Positions 55,448-64,000 of a DNA stretch of 64,000 nucleotides are shown here, in pieces. The stretch comes from Methylocystis sp. (lineage in GTDB: Bacteria > Pseudomonadota > Alphaproteobacteria > Rhizobiales > Beijerinckiaceae). The stretch is from the NCBI RefSeq assembly GCF_021731785.1, contig NZ_JAKFWS010000016.1, forward strand, positions 62,001 to 126,000, read 5' to 3'. Numbering within the stretch: position 1 is the stretch's first letter; each line of letters opens with the position of its first letter. Below the pieces are notes generated by a model. The model saw nothing but the letters and a program-made list of their open reading frames with translations, made no database searches and was not told the DNA's origin. The position numbers and the translations under genes were made by a program.

Positions 55448-56752
55448 TTACAAAATAAACCGGCTCAAATCTCGGTTCTTCGCCAGATCGCCAATGTGCT
55501 CCTCGACATAGGCGCCGTCGATGACGATTCTGTCGCCGGCGCGGTCGGACGCCGAGAAGCTGATGTCGTCGAGCACGCGCTCCATCACCGTCTGCAGGCG
55601 CCGCGCGCCGATGTTCTCGACGGACGTATTCACCTGCACGGCGACCTTGGCGATCGCGTCGACGGCGGAAGGCGCGAAATCGAGCGTCAGGCCTTCGGTG
55701 CCCAGCAGCGCGGAATATTGCTTGGTCAGGCAGGCCTCGGTTTCGGTGAGAATGCGCCGGAAATCATCCTCGTTGAGCGAGGCGAGTTCGACGCGAATCG
55801 GCAGACGCCCCTGCAGTTCGGGCAGAAGGTCGGACGGTTTCGCCACATGGAAGGCGCCGGAGGCGATGAACAGCACATGGTCTGTTTTCACCGTTCCATG
55901 TTTCGTCGCGACCGTCGTGCCTTCGATGAGCGGCAGAAGATCGCGCTGCACGCCCTCCCGCGAGACATCGGCGCCGCCGCGTCCTTCGCGCGCGCAGATC
56001 TTGTCCATCTCGTCGATGAACACGATACCGTTGTTCTCGACCTCGTGAATCGCTTCGCGGACGCTCGCTTCCTGATCGATCAGCTTGTCGCTCTCGTCGG
56101 CGATCAGAGGTCCCTGCGCCTCTTTCACCGAGAGTTTGCGCGGCTTGCCGCGCTGCATCGCCTTGCCGAAAATATCGCCGAGCGAGAAGGCGGAAACGCT
56201 CGCGCCGGGCATGTTCGGCAGTTCGAACATTGGCATTGAGGAGCCAGACTGGGTTAGTTCGACTTCGATCTCCTTGTCGTCGAGTTCGCCCGCGCGGAGG
56301 CGGCGCCGAAACGTCTCGCGCGTGCCGGGCGAGGCTGCCGGGCCGACCAGCGCATCAAGCGTTCGATCTTCGGCTGCTTGCTGGGCGCGCGCCTGCACGT
56401 CCTTGCGGCGGCGTTCTTTGACCATCACGATGGCGACCTCGATCAGATCGCGCACAATCTGCTCGACGTCGCGGCCGACATAGCCGACCTCGGTGAATTT
56501 CGTCGCCTCGACCTTAAGGAAGGGCGCATTGGCGAGACGCGCCAGACGACGCGCGATTTCGGTCTTGCCGCAGCCGGTGGGGCCGATCATGAGGATGTTC
56601 TTGGGCAGCACCTCTTCGCGCATCTGGCCTTCGAGCTGCAGCCGGCGCCAGCGGTTGCGCAGCGCGATCGCGACGGCGCGCTTTGCATCATTTTGCCCAA
56701 CGATAAAGCGATCAAGTTCGGAAACGATCTCGCGGGGCGAGAAGTCGGCCAT
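55448..56752 (-). CDS. hslU: ATP-dependent protease ATPase HslU
   Basis: 434 residues. AAA+ unfoldase: [20 protein letters not shown], Walker [30 protein letters not shown] pore-loop motif, Walker [12 protein letters not shown], sensor arginine region and the C-terminal DLSRFIL that docks into HslV. The I domain is normal in length. Feeds substrates to the HslV peptidase. Confidence 0.97.
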   Translation of the reverse strand: MADFSPREIVSELDRFIVGQNDAKRAVAIALRNRWRRLQLEGQMREEVLPKNILMIGPTGCGKTEIARRLARLANAPFLKVEATKFTEVGYVGRDVEQIVRDLIEVAIVMVKERRRKDVQARAQQAAEDRTLDALVGPAASPGTRETFRRRLRAGELDDKEIEVELTQSGSSMPMFELPNMPGASVSAFSLGDIFGKAMQRGKPRKLSVKEAQGPLIADESDKLIDQEASVREAIHEVENNGIVFIDEMDKICAREGRGGADVSREGVQRDLLPLIEGTTVATKHGTVKTDHVLFIASGAFHVAKPSDLLPELQGRLPIRVELASLNEDDFRRILTETEACLTKQYSALLGTEGLTLDFAPSAVDAIAKVAVQVNTSVENIGARRLQTVMERVLDDISFSASDRAGDRIVIDGAYVEEHIGDLAKNRDLSRFIL

Positions 56753-56770
56753 GGCAGGTTCCTTCGGAAC

Positions 56771-56828
56771 GGCAGTAGGCAGCAGGCAATCGGCAGTGAG
56801 ATAATCCCACTGCCGACCAACGACTGCC
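56771..56828. repeat. Degenerate GGCAGTAGGC/CTGCCGAC repeat
   Basis: GGCAGTAGGCAGCAGGCAAT, CGGCAGTG and then CACTGCCGACC, ACGACTGCC: the same unit as in the yidC-engB gap (14351-14421). It lies between hslV and hslU and can fold on itself (CGGCAGTG/CACTGCCG). Confidence 0.6.
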
Positions 56829-56835
56829 TAATCCC

Positions 56836-57399
56836 CTATATCTTCTCCACCACCACATTTTGATTGGTGTAGACGCAAATCTCGGAGGCGATCGTCATCG
56901 CGCGGCGGGCGATGGCTTCGGCGTCGAGCGAAGAATCGAGCAGGGCGCGCCCGGCGGCGAGCGCGTAGTTTCCGCCCGAGCCGATCGCAGCCACCGCGCC
57001 CTCGCCCGTGCTTTCCGGCTCAAGCACGTCGCCGGAGCCGGTGAGCACGAGGCCTACGCTCTTGTCGGCGACGAGCATCATCGCTTCCAGGCGCCGCAGA
57101 TAGCGGTCCATGCGCCAGTCTTTGGCGAGTTCGACGCAGGCGCGCATCAACTGCCCGGGATATTGTTCGAGCTTCGATTCAAGCCGTTCGAAGAGCGTGA
57201 AGGCGTCGGCGGTGGCGCCCGCGAAGCCGGCGATTACGTCGCCCTTACCAAGGCGGCGCACTTTCTTGGCGTTGCCCTTCATGATCGTCTGGCCGAGGCT
57301 GACCTGACCGTCGCCAGCGATCACCGTTTCTCCCGCTTTCTTCACGAGGATGATCGTCGTTGCGTGCATGGCCGCCAAGCGGGGTTGTTCGCTATCCAT
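56836..57399 (-). CDS. hslV: ATP-dependent protease subunit HslV
   Basis: 187 residues. Threonine peptidase related to the proteasome beta subunit. The catalytic Thr is exposed after removal of the leader [13 protein letters not shown], giving [36 protein letters not shown] and [15 protein letters not shown] are the other hallmarks. Leaders of this length are common in Alphaproteobacteria. An ATG at 57369 is the alternative start. Operon with hslU, separated by an unusual repeat-filled gap of 83 bases. Confidence 0.95.
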   Translation of the reverse strand: MDSEQPRLAAMHATTIILVKKAGETVIAGDGQVSLGQTIMKGNAKKVRRLGKGDVIAGFAGATADAFTLFERLESKLEQYPGQLMRACVELAKDWRMDRYLRRLEAMMLVADKSVGLVLTGSGDVLEPESTGEGAVAAIGSGGNYALAAGRALLDSSLDAEAIARRAMTIASEICVYTNQNVVVEKI

Positions 57400-57507
57400 T
57401 CGCTCTATCCAGCCCGTGATGTCCAGCCGATGTAAGGTTCTGCGTTGATTTGAGCAAGGGCGGAGCGGCGACGGCGTCGCCGCGCATCGCTGAGCGGAGC
57501 TTTGGGT

Positions 57508-58191
57508 TCACTCGCGGGAAGCGCCGGCGAGCGGCGGGGAAAAATCCAGAATCTCGCGCGTATACGTCTCATGCACCTCGGACAGAGGACGTTGATCGGG
57601 CGCATAGACCACCGCCGTGTGCTCGAACACATCATGCGGAATGGAGAGCGCGCCATCGGCATTCTGAGGCAAGGCGGCGGTCGCCGATGATTCCCAACCT
57701 TCGGGCAGCGGCGACCAGCGCATCTTCATCTCGATCGTGCGACGGAACGGCTGAAGCGGAGCGATCGCCTTGCCGAAGGGCGTTTCCGTCGCTTCAAGCG
57801 TTCGGATCATTTCGTCGGAAAGCCGACCAGGCACGTACCAATTGTCGGCCTCCGACAGCACATGTTCGCCGCAGGCGAGCTGCACGCGCCGATATTTGAC
57901 CGGCTCTTCGGCGCTGACATCGAGCCGCCTGCGCGTCTCCTCGCTTGGCGGCTTTTCGACTCCAGCGACGCGTCGCGCGAGGATTTTGGGCGCCGCGGAC
58001 ATCTTGTGGTCGGCGCACCATTTCTCGAGCGTCGCCGTCGCGCTGCGGCTTGCGAGCAGCGAGGCGTTCAGCGTTTGAATGAGGGCTAGTGCTTCGACGC
58101 GCGAAACAAAGCCGTCACGCCAAGGTTCGGCGGTCGCCGGAACGGAGGCTGACGCCGTTGCAACGAGGCCAAGAACGAATTTAGCGCGCAT
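57508..58191 (-). CDS. Periplasmic chorismate-lyase-like protein
   Basis: 227 residues from ATG 58191. A signal peptide (MRAKFVLGLVATASASVPATA) precedes a domain of the UbiC/chorismate-lyase-like fold: VKYRRVQLACGEHVLSEADN, WYVPGRLSDEM, ETPFGKAIAPLQPFRRTIEM. True UbiC is cytosolic and makes 4-hydroxybenzoate for ubiquinone; export makes that unlikely, so this is a paralogue with unknown ligand. A cluster of these exported relatives occurs in Hyphomicrobiales. An upstream start at 58302 adds 37 unsupported residues. Confidence 0.78.
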   Translation of the reverse strand: MRAKFVLGLVATASASVPATAEPWRDGFVSRVEALALIQTLNASLLASRSATATLEKWCADHKMSAAPKILARRVAGVEKPPSEETRRRLDVSAEEPVKYRRVQLACGEHVLSEADNWYVPGRLSDEMIRTLEATETPFGKAIAPLQPFRRTIEMKMRWSPLPEGWESSATAALPQNADGALSIPHDVFEHTAVVYAPDQRPLSEVHETYTREILDFSPPLAGASRE

Positions 58192-58550
58192 GGTTTCTTG
58201 TCCCCTCGCTTTGCCGGTACGCCGATCGGTCGAGCGGCCGGTAACTCCCGCCGCATGCGGCATTATGCGCATGCGAGCGTCTTTCTGGGGCGTTTTCGTC
58301 AAGCTATAAGCGCTTTACCGCGTCGAATGAATTGCCGTGGTCGCGCTTGGGTAGGGAATCAACGCGAACAGCCGGACCATTCTTCGTTTTGGGTCCGATC
58401 TGCCGAGACGTGGCGTTCGTTGGCGCGCATCTCGCTTCTCCTTGACGCGGAAGCGGCTCGGGTGGCGTATCCAAGACGGACTTGCTACAAGCTGGCCGCT
58501 TGCGGCCGCATCCGCCGGAATCGCCGGCGAAGCCCACAAAAAGGCAGGAA
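58192..58550. other. Divergent promoter region of the his operon
   Basis: 359 bases with no gene. TTGACG at 58441 may be a -35, but the following TATCCA is 20 bases away and the match is poor. No attenuator or His-codon leader peptide was seen. The short open frame running into hisB from 58482 is not supported by homology. Confidence 0.4.
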
Positions 58551-59147
58551 ATGCGCAGCGCGACGATCGAGCGCAACACCAAGGAAACGAGGATTTCCGT
58601 CACCGTCGACCTCGATGGGACCGGCCGCTCGGCCATTTCGACGGGGTTGGGCTTTTTCGACCATATGCTCGATCAGATCTCCCGTCATGCGCCGCTGGAT
58701 TTGACGGTGCGCGCCGAGGGCGATCTGCACATCGACGGCCATCACACGGTCGAGGACGTTGGCATCGCCTTCGGCCAGGCGGTGGATCGCGCGCTCGGCG
58801 ACCGCCAGGGCATTTCCCGCTATGGCGACGCCCACGTGCCGCTCGACGAGGCGCTGACCCGCGTCGTGGTGGACGTCTCCGGCCGTCCCTTTCTCGTTTA
58901 CGACGTTTCCTTTCCGGCGCAGAGGATTGGGGCTTTTGACACGGAATTGATGCGTGAATTCTTCCAGGCCTTCTCGGTTCAGGCCCGCGTCGGGCTGCAC
59001 ATCGAATGCCTGCGCGGCGTCAACAGCCACCACATCGCCGAAAGCGCCTTCAAGGGCTTCGCGCGCGCCTTCGGCAAGGCGGTCGCGATCGATCCGCGAC
59101 GCACACAGGGCGAAGCGCCTTCCACCAAGGGAACGCTCACCGCCTGA
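58551..59147 (+). CDS. hisB: Imidazoleglycerol-phosphate dehydratase
   Basis: 198 residues from ATG 58551 (AGGAA just before). Mn-binding motifs [30 protein letters not shown], and [18 protein letters not shown]. Catalyses the sixth step of histidine synthesis. Monofunctional as in most bacteria outside enterics. Starts the block hisB-DUF2628-hisH-hisA-hisF-hisE-coaA. Confidence 0.96.
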   Translation: MRSATIERNTKETRISVTVDLDGTGRSAISTGLGFFDHMLDQISRHAPLDLTVRAEGDLHIDGHHTVEDVGIAFGQAVDRALGDRQGISRYGDAHVPLDEALTRVVVDVSGRPFLVYDVSFPAQRIGAFDTELMREFFQAFSVQARVGLHIECLRGVNSHHIAESAFKGFARAFGKAVAIDPRRTQGEAPSTKGTLTA

Positions 59148-59180
59148 GATGAGGCGCGTGACGCCGACGAGGGGAGGCCG

Positions 59181-59606
59181 ATGGCGATATTCACTGTTCA
59201 TTTTCCGCGAACGGCGCCGGGCGAGCCTCCCGCGCCGGATAAGATCGTATTCCTGCGCGACGGCTTTTCCTGGCCGGCCCTGCTTTTTGGTCCGTTCTGG
59301 CTTGCCTGGCGGCGCGCCTGGCTCGTCGCCGGCCTCTGGACGCTGCTTCTCGTCGCTTTGACGCTCGTCGCTTGGAAGCTGCAAGTATCGCGCGACGCGG
59401 TGGCATGGCTGACGATTGCGCTCGCTATCTGGCTTGGCTTCGAGGGGGAGCGGCTGGTTGGCTGGAATTTAGGGCGGCGCGCCTATGTCGAGCAGGATCT
59501 CGTCATCGGCGAGGACCTCGACGAGGCGGAGGCGGTCTACTTCCACCGTCACCGTCCGGCGCAGCCGGTCGCGAAGCAAGAGATCGCGCGGGAGCCCGCG
59601 CCTTGA
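59181..59606 (+). CDS. DUF2628 membrane protein
   Basis: 141 residues. DUF2628: after a polar start, [20 protein letters not shown] leads into two or three hydrophobic helices at about 32-62 and 73-90, ending in [16 protein letters not shown]. Function unknown; this gene is inserted between hisB and hisH in many Hyphomicrobiales. Its stop overlaps the hisH start (TTGA). Confidence 0.85.
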   Translation: MAIFTVHFPRTAPGEPPAPDKIVFLRDGFSWPALLFGPFWLAWRRAWLVAGLWTLLLVALTLVAWKLQVSRDAVAWLTIALAIWLGFEGERLVGWNLGRRAYVEQDLVIGEDLDEAEAVYFHRHRPAQPVAKQEIAREPAP

Positions 59607-60253
59607 CGACGGCGATCATCGACTACGGGTCGGGCAATCTGCATTCCGCCTTGAAAGCCTTTGAGCGCGCTGCACGCGAGTCGCAGGCCCAGGACGATAT
59701 TCGCGTCACCAGCGATCCCGAGGTCGTGCGCGCCGCCGAGCGCGTCGTTCTGCCGGGCGTCGGCGCTTTCGCCGATTGCCGTCGCGGCCTGATGGCGATC
59801 GAGGGCCTTTACGCCGCCCTGCAGGAGGCGGTCATCGATCGCGCCAGGCCGTTCTTAGGAATTTGCGTCGGCATGCAGCTCATGGGCGCGCGCGGCCTCG
59901 AGCACGGCGAATCGCCGGGTCTCGGGTGGATTCCAGGGGACGTCGCGGCGATCGAGCCGGCTGACCCTTCCTTGAAAATCCCGCATATGGGCTGGAACAC
60001 GCTGACGCTAAGCTGCGAACATCCGCTCTTTGCCGGCGTCCCGACCGGCGAGCGCGGATTGCACGCTTATTTCGTGCATTCGTTCCAGCTGACTCCGGCG
60101 GCGCCGCAACACGTCCTGGCGACGACCGACTATGGCGCGCCGCTCACAGCGGCCGTGGCGCGCGACAATCTCGTCGGCGTGCAGTTTCATCCCGAAAAAA
60201 GCCAGAGGTTGGGCCTAGCGTTGATCGGCAATTTCCTTAGGTGGCGACCGTGA
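59603..60253 (+). CDS. hisH: Imidazole glycerol phosphate synthase glutaminase HisH
   Basis: 216 residues from TTG 59603. Class I glutamine amidotransferase: [19 protein letters not shown], nucleophile Cys in [14 protein letters not shown], and catalytic His/Glu in [13 protein letters not shown]. Delivers ammonia to HisF. The TTG start is supported by the overlap with the DUF2628 stop and by the exact family N-terminus. Confidence 0.93.
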   Translation: MTTAIIDYGSGNLHSALKAFERAARESQAQDDIRVTSDPEVVRAAERVVLPGVGAFADCRRGLMAIEGLYAALQEAVIDRARPFLGICVGMQLMGARGLEHGESPGLGWIPGDVAAIEPADPSLKIPHMGWNTLTLSCEHPLFAGVPTGERGLHAYFVHSFQLTPAAPQHVLATTDYGAPLTAAVARDNLVGVQFHPEKSQRLGLALIGNFLRWRP

Positions 60254-60996
60254 TCCTGTTTCCCGCAATCGATTTGAAGGAGGGGGAGTGCGTTCGCCTC
60301 GCCCAGGGCGACATGGACCGCGCGACCGTGTTCAACGATGATCCCGCGGAGCAGGCGCGCGCTTTCGAGCGGGTCGGTTTCGAATATCTGCATGTCGTCG
60401 ATCTCGACGGCGCCTTTGCGGGCGCGCCGCGCAACGCTTCCGCCGTCGAAGCCATTCTCGCGACGCTGACGATCCCCGTGCAGCTTGGCGGCGGCATTCG
60501 CGACATGCGCACGCTGTCGCGCTGGCTGGAAAAAGGCGTCGCCCGCGTCATTATCGGCACGGCGGCGGTCAAGGACCCGTCCTTTGTGCGTGAGGCGGCG
60601 CGCGTTCATCCGGGCCGCGTCGCCGTCGGCGTTGACGCCAAGGACGGCTGCGTCGCCGTTGACGGCTGGGCGCGCACGACGCGAATGTCGGCGCTCGATC
60701 TCGGCAGGAGCTTCGAAGACGCGGGCGTGAGCGCCATCATCTACACCGACATTTCGCGCGACGGCGTGCTTACCGGTCTCAACATTGACGCCACCCTGGC
60801 GCTCGCCGACGCCCTCACCATACCCGTCATCGCGTCGGGAGGCCTCGCGTCGCTCGCCGACGTGGAGCGTCTGTTGCAGCCAGATTGCCACAAGCTCGCC
60901 GGCGCCATCACCGGGCGGGCGCTTTATGACGGGCGGCTCGATCCGGCGCAGGCGCTGGCGATGATCCGCCGCGCGCGGGCGGCGGAGGACGCCTAG
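60250..60996 (+). CDS. hisA: ProFAR isomerase HisA
   Basis: 248 residues from GTG 60250 (GTGA overlap with hisH; another GTG at 60241 is in frame). (beta/alpha)8 barrel with [31 protein letters not shown], and [13 protein letters not shown], with Asp residues for the Amadori rearrangement. Its stop overlaps the start of hisF by one base. Confidence 0.95.
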   Translation: MILFPAIDLKEGECVRLAQGDMDRATVFNDDPAEQARAFERVGFEYLHVVDLDGAFAGAPRNASAVEAILATLTIPVQLGGGIRDMRTLSRWLEKGVARVIIGTAAVKDPSFVREAARVHPGRVAVGVDAKDGCVAVDGWARTTRMSALDLGRSFEDAGVSAIIYTDISRDGVLTGLNIDATLALADALTIPVIASGGLASLADVERLLQPDCHKLAGAITGRALYDGRLDPAQALAMIRRARAAEDA

Positions 60997-61772
60997 TGCT
61001 CAAGGCCCGCGTCATTCCCTGTCTCGACGTGAAAGAAGGCCGCGTCGTCAAAGGCGTCAATTTCGTCGATCTGCGCGACGCCGGCGATCCGGTCGAATGC
61101 GCGGTCGCCTATGACGCCGCCGGCGCCGACGAACTTTGCTTTTTGGACATCACCGCCAGCCATGAGAATCGCGGCATTCTGCTCGACGTCGTCCAGCGCA
61201 CCGCGGAAGCCTGCTTCATGCCGCTCACTGTGGGCGGCGGCGTCCGCACGCTTGACGACATCCGCAATCTCTTGCTCGCCGGCGCCGACAAGGTCTCGAT
61301 CAATTCGGCCGCCGTGGCCAATCGCGGCTTCGTTCGCGAAGCCTCGGAAAAATTCGGCGCGCAATGTATCGTCGTCGCGATCGACGCCAAGTGCGTTTCC
61401 GATGGCCGGTGGGAGATTTTCACCCACGGCGGCCGCCGCCCGACCGGCATCGACGCCGTCGACTATGCGCGCGAGGTAACGGGTCTCGGCGCCGGCGAAA
61501 TCCTGCTGACGTCGATGGATCGCGACGGGACGAAGAGCGGTTTCGATATCGCGCTGACGCGCGCGGTCGCCGACGCGGTGCATGCGCCGGTCATCGCCTC
61601 CGGTGGCGTTGGAACGCTCGATCATCTCGTCGCCGGCGTTAGGGAAGGCCATGCCAACGCCGTGCTCGCCGCTTCGATCTTCCATTTCGGCGAATATTCG
61701 ATCCCGCAGGCGAAGCGCCACATGGCCGCGGCGGGGCTGCCGATGCGCCTCGACGGATTGGAGGCGGCGTGA
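60996..61772 (+). CDS. hisF: Imidazole glycerol phosphate synthase cyclase HisF
   Basis: 258 residues, GTG start. [35 protein letters not shown], and [15 protein letters not shown] carry catalytic aspartates near positions 11 and 130+. Produces imidazole glycerol phosphate and AICAR with HisH. Gap of 88 bases to hisE is unusual for this operon and contains part of a repeat. Confidence 0.96.
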   Translation: MLKARVIPCLDVKEGRVVKGVNFVDLRDAGDPVECAVAYDAAGADELCFLDITASHENRGILLDVVQRTAEACFMPLTVGGGVRTLDDIRNLLLAGADKVSINSAAVANRGFVREASEKFGAQCIVVAIDAKCVSDGRWEIFTHGGRRPTGIDAVDYAREVTGLGAGEILLTSMDRDGTKSGFDIALTRAVADAVHAPVIASGGVGTLDHLVAGVREGHANAVLAASIFHFGEYSIPQAKRHMAAAGLPMRLDGLEAA

Positions 61773-61794
61773 TGATGGCGATTGAACGGCTCGA

Positions 61795-61845
61795 ATGTCA
61801 TTCCCTACGCGCGCAACGCAACTGCTCCGAAGCGGGGGCGGGTTG
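61795..61845 (+). repeat. Truncated TGTCATTCCCG element
   Basis: AATGTCATTCCCTACGCGCG followed by CAACGCAACTGCTCCGAAGC has the left end of the element at 17075 but no matching right end. It interrupts the hisF-hisE junction. GGGGAGGGGG at its far side now serves as the ribosome site of hisE. Confidence 0.55.
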
Positions 61846-61860
61846 GGGAGGGGGGCTGTC

Positions 61861-62184
61861 GTGACCTTCACGCTCGACGACCTCGCGGCGCTCATCAAAT
61901 CGCGGCGCAATGACAGCGCTTCGACGTCATATACGAAGACCCTGCTAGACGCCGGAATGCCGAAGATCGCCAAGAAATTCGGCGAAGAGGCGGTCGAAGC
62001 GGTGATCGCGGCGATGGCGGGCGACCGCGCCGCTCTGACCAACGAAGCCGCCGACGCCTTGTACCATCTCCTCGTCATGCTCGAAGCGCGGGATGTCTCG
62101 CTCGATGATGTCTTGCGCGAGCTGGAGCGGCGCACGAACCAATCGGGTCTCGCGGAGAAAGCCGCTCGTGGAGCGAAGGAATGA
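61861..62184 (+). CDS. hisE: Phosphoribosyl-ATP pyrophosphatase
   Basis: 107 residues from GTG 61861 (GGAGGGGGG at a spacing of about six). MazG-like fold: [50 protein letters not shown] with the metal-binding acidic residues. Second step of histidine synthesis. Monofunctional. ATGA overlap with coaA. Confidence 0.94.
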   Translation: MTFTLDDLAALIKSRRNDSASTSYTKTLLDAGMPKIAKKFGEEAVEAVIAAMAGDRAALTNEAADALYHLLVMLEARDVSLDDVLRELERRTNQSGLAEKAARGAKE

Positions 62185-63143
62185 CGGCGGCGGAGCTCCT
62201 CCCCAACAACGAAGTCCTTTCGCCCTTCCGGCACTTTACGCGCGCAGAATGGGCGACGTTGCGCGCCGACACGCCGCTGACGCTGACTCTCGACGATCTC
62301 ACCCGGCTGAAATCGCTCAACGATCCGATCTCGCTCGAAGAAGTCATCGAAATCTATCTGCCGCTGTCGCGACTGCTCGCGCTTTATGTTGCGGCGACTC
62401 AAGGTCTCTTCAAAGCGACGCAGCGCTTTCTCGGCGCCGAGGACGGCAAGGTTCCTTATATCATTGGCGTTGCGGGCTCCGTCGCGGTGGGAAAATCCAC
62501 GACGGCGCGCGTGCTGCGCGCATTGCTGTCGCGCTGGCCGAACACGCCGAAGGTGGAACTCATCACCACCGACGGATTTCTCTTGCCCAATAGAGTCCTC
62601 GAAGCCGAACGGCTCATGGACAAGAAGGGTTTTCCTGAGAGCTACGACAATAAATCGCTGCTGCGATTTCTATCCGATGTGAAGGCGGGCCGGCGCAATG
62701 TCTGCGCGCCGGTCTATTCTCATATGACCTATGACGTCGTCGAGGGCGAGGCGACCTGCGTCGACCGGCCCGACATTCTTATTGTCGAAGGCGTCAACGT
62801 CCTGTTGGCGCCGCGTATGCGCGACGGGCGCGAAATTCCCTTCGTCTCAGACTTTTTCGATTTCTCGATCTATCTCGACGCGCCCGAGGACGTGCTGGAG
62901 CAATGGTATGTGGAGCGGTTTCGACGGCTCCAGCAGACGGCGTTCCGCGATCCGAAATCCTACTTCCGGGTCTACGCCGATCTCGAAGAAGAGGAAACGA
63001 CGCGCGTCGCCAAAGACATCTGGACGCGCATCAATCTCGAGAATTTGCGCCAGAACATCGCCCCGACCCGCCCGCGCGCAAGTTTGATCCTGACCAAGGG
63101 CCCCGACCACAAGATTGAGGAAGTGGCTCTACGAAAGCTATAG
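62181..63143 (+). CDS. coaA: Pantothenate kinase, type I
   Basis: 320 residues. P-loop kinase: [52 protein letters not shown], and [12 protein letters not shown]. First step of CoA synthesis; feedback-inhibited by CoA in the family (conserved His and Arg residues are present). Coupled to hisE by a 4-base overlap, an arrangement found in many Hyphomicrobiales. Confidence 0.95.
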   Translation: MTAAELLPNNEVLSPFRHFTRAEWATLRADTPLTLTLDDLTRLKSLNDPISLEEVIEIYLPLSRLLALYVAATQGLFKATQRFLGAEDGKVPYIIGVAGSVAVGKSTTARVLRALLSRWPNTPKVELITTDGFLLPNRVLEAERLMDKKGFPESYDNKSLLRFLSDVKAGRRNVCAPVYSHMTYDVVEGEATCVDRPDILIVEGVNVLLAPRMRDGREIPFVSDFFDFSIYLDAPEDVLEQWYVERFRRLQQTAFRDPKSYFRVYADLEEEETTRVAKDIWTRINLENLRQNIAPTRPRASLILTKGPDHKIEEVALRKL

Positions 63144-63206
63144 ACTTCGCCGCAACCGTGGCGGCGGGGGCGCGTCGCGCCGGGCGTGGGCTATAGGGGT
63201 GGGCGC

Positions 63207-64000
63207 ATGCTCGCGGGTCTGCAAATACTCGTTTTTCTCCTGGCTGCGGTGGCGCTCGTCGCCTTCATCGCCTTGCGCTCGGGCGTCGCCTCGCCGATCC
63301 TGCTTGTTGCGGCCGGCGTGTTGATCGCCGTCGCGCCCGGCGTGCCGCCCTTCGTGCTCGAGCCGCAATTCGTGTTGCTCCTCGTGCTGCCGCCAGTGAT
63401 CTACATTTCCGCCATCAACATGAGCTGGCGGGAGTTTAAGTTCAATCTGCCGCCGATCCTTCTGCTCGCCGTGGGCTGCGTCGTTTTCACCACCATTTCA
63501 GTTTCGGTCGCGACGAATTGGCTGCTTGGCTGGCCTCTGGCGGTTGGCTTCGTGCTCGGCGCCATCGTCTCGCCGCCGGACGCCGTCGCGCCGCTCGCCA
63601 TTGCCCGGCGTATGCAACTGCCCCGGCGTATCCTTGTCATTCTGGAGGGCGAGGGCCTCGCCAACGACGCCACGGCGCTGGTTCTCTATCGCTTCGCGGT
63701 GGCGGCGGTCAGCATCGGCTCTTTTTCGCTGGCGCAGGCGGGCGAAACTTTCACGGTGATCATTGTCTCAGAGATTCTGTGGGGCGTTGGCGTCGGCTGG
63801 ACGATGTTGCGGTTGCGTCGCTTCATGCGCGATCCGCGCATCGAAATCACGCTATCGCTGATCACGCCTTACCTCGCTTATTGGCCGCCCGAACATCTCG
63901 GCGGCTCGGGCGTCATCGCGACGGTGGCGACTGGCCTTTACATCAGCTGGAACGGACCCCGGCTGATCAGAGCCGCGACGCGGCTGCAAGGCGTATTCTT
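63207..64000 (+). CDS. Na+/H+ antiporter, NhaP/CPA1 type, 3' end missing
   Basis: Open from ATG 63207 to the window edge, 264 residues read. Seven or more hydrophobic helices; FVLGAIVSPPDAVAPLAIARR carries the double motif of CPA1 antiporters (the ion-binding Asp in SPPDAVA) and ILEGEGLANDATALVLYRF the second Asp (ND). Exchanges sodium or potassium for protons across the inner membrane. The end of the protein lies outside the window. Confidence 0.88.
   Translation, partial: MLAGLQILVFLLAAVALVAFIALRSGVASPILLVAAGVLIAVAPGVPPFVLEPQFVLLLVLPPVIYISAINMSWREFKFNLPPILLLAVGCVVFTTISVSVATNWLLGWPLAVGFVLGAIVSPPDAVAPLAIARRMQLPRRILVILEGEGLANDATALVLYRFAVAAVSIGSFSLAQAGETFTVIIVSEILWGVGVGWTMLRLRRFMRDPRIEITLSLITPYLAYWPPEHLGGSGVIATVATGLYISWNGPRLIRAATRLQGVF

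Noticed and set aside
54773-56239. 488-codon plus-strand open frame opposite trpS and hslU
   Set aside because: Covers two certain minus-strand genes and a repeat element; no domain.

Overview
The window reads as about 64 kb of high-G+C alphaproteobacterial chromosome, most likely from the order Hyphomicrobiales and plausibly a methylotroph or methanotroph of the Methylocystis/Methylosinus type. The order is supported by CtrA, ChpT and DivK of the CckA-ChpT-CtrA relay, EipA (DUF1134), an Omp25/31-like porin, and conserved gene orders (rpmH-rnpA-yidC-engB-argB and hslUV/hisB-hisH-hisA-hisF-hisE-coaA). The methylotroph reading rests on an mtoX-sco-mauG methanethiol-oxidase operon and a sorAB sulfite dehydrogenase pair. 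The genus is an inference only.

Layout. 0-7.1 kb: envelope and housekeeping genes (porin, EVE, YciI, a coiled-coil membrane protein, EipA, CysQ), then chpT, a DUF4142 protein and ctrA. 7.1-11.7 kb: a TetR regulator and the operon DUF4242-mtoX-sco-mauG; the promoters of regulator and operon share a palindromic operator. 12-21.4 kb: rpmH, rnpA, yidC, engB, argB, a sirtuin, a HAD nucleotidase, a DinB protein, dapD, a membrane protein and dapE, separated by several families of palindromic repeats. 21.5-24.5 kb: an accessory patch with a lipoprotein, a membrane-anchored coiled-coil protein and a remnant resembling scpB.

24.5-42.8 kb: a long, mostly co-directional metabolic block. It has a trifunctional ACP/acyl-AMP ligase/acyltransferase, a FadD-like ligase, a frameshifted PolX, an acetyl-CoA synthetase-like enzyme, pyruvate-dehydrogenase-type E1alpha, E1beta and E2 without E3, a stand-alone acyl carrier protein, and a ROK sugar kinase. 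An SbmA/YddA-type ABC transporter lies on the other strand, followed by GH3 and GH13 glycosidases. The six genes from the acetyl-CoA synthetase to the sugar kinase are tightly coupled (four overlapping start/stop junctions, then a 15-base gap). One reading is that glucosides and glucans are hydrolysed to glucose, phosphorylated and turned into acetyl-CoA and acyl chains for a membrane lipid. The ACP placed directly after E2 is the least explained part.

42.8-49.2 kb: a graveyard of decayed mobile DNA (ABC ATPase, IS3, probable IS256, FUSC exporter, phage terminase, HTH regulator and large serine recombinase fragments) around three intact units: a DUF2778 (Tlde1-like) protein, sorAB and a 54-residue glycine-rich protein. 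It stops at a tRNA-Ala(GGC) gene. 49.4-54 kb: divK and the glycolate oxidase operon glcDEF. 54-64 kb: trpS, hslU and hslV, a periplasmic chorismate-lyase-like protein, the his operon with coaA, and the start of a Na+/H+ antiporter cut by the window end.

mtoX (methanethiol to formaldehyde, sulfide and peroxide) and sorAB (sulfite to sulfate) would sit at two ends of one sulfur-oxidation route. No CRISPR array, rRNA or complete transposon was seen.
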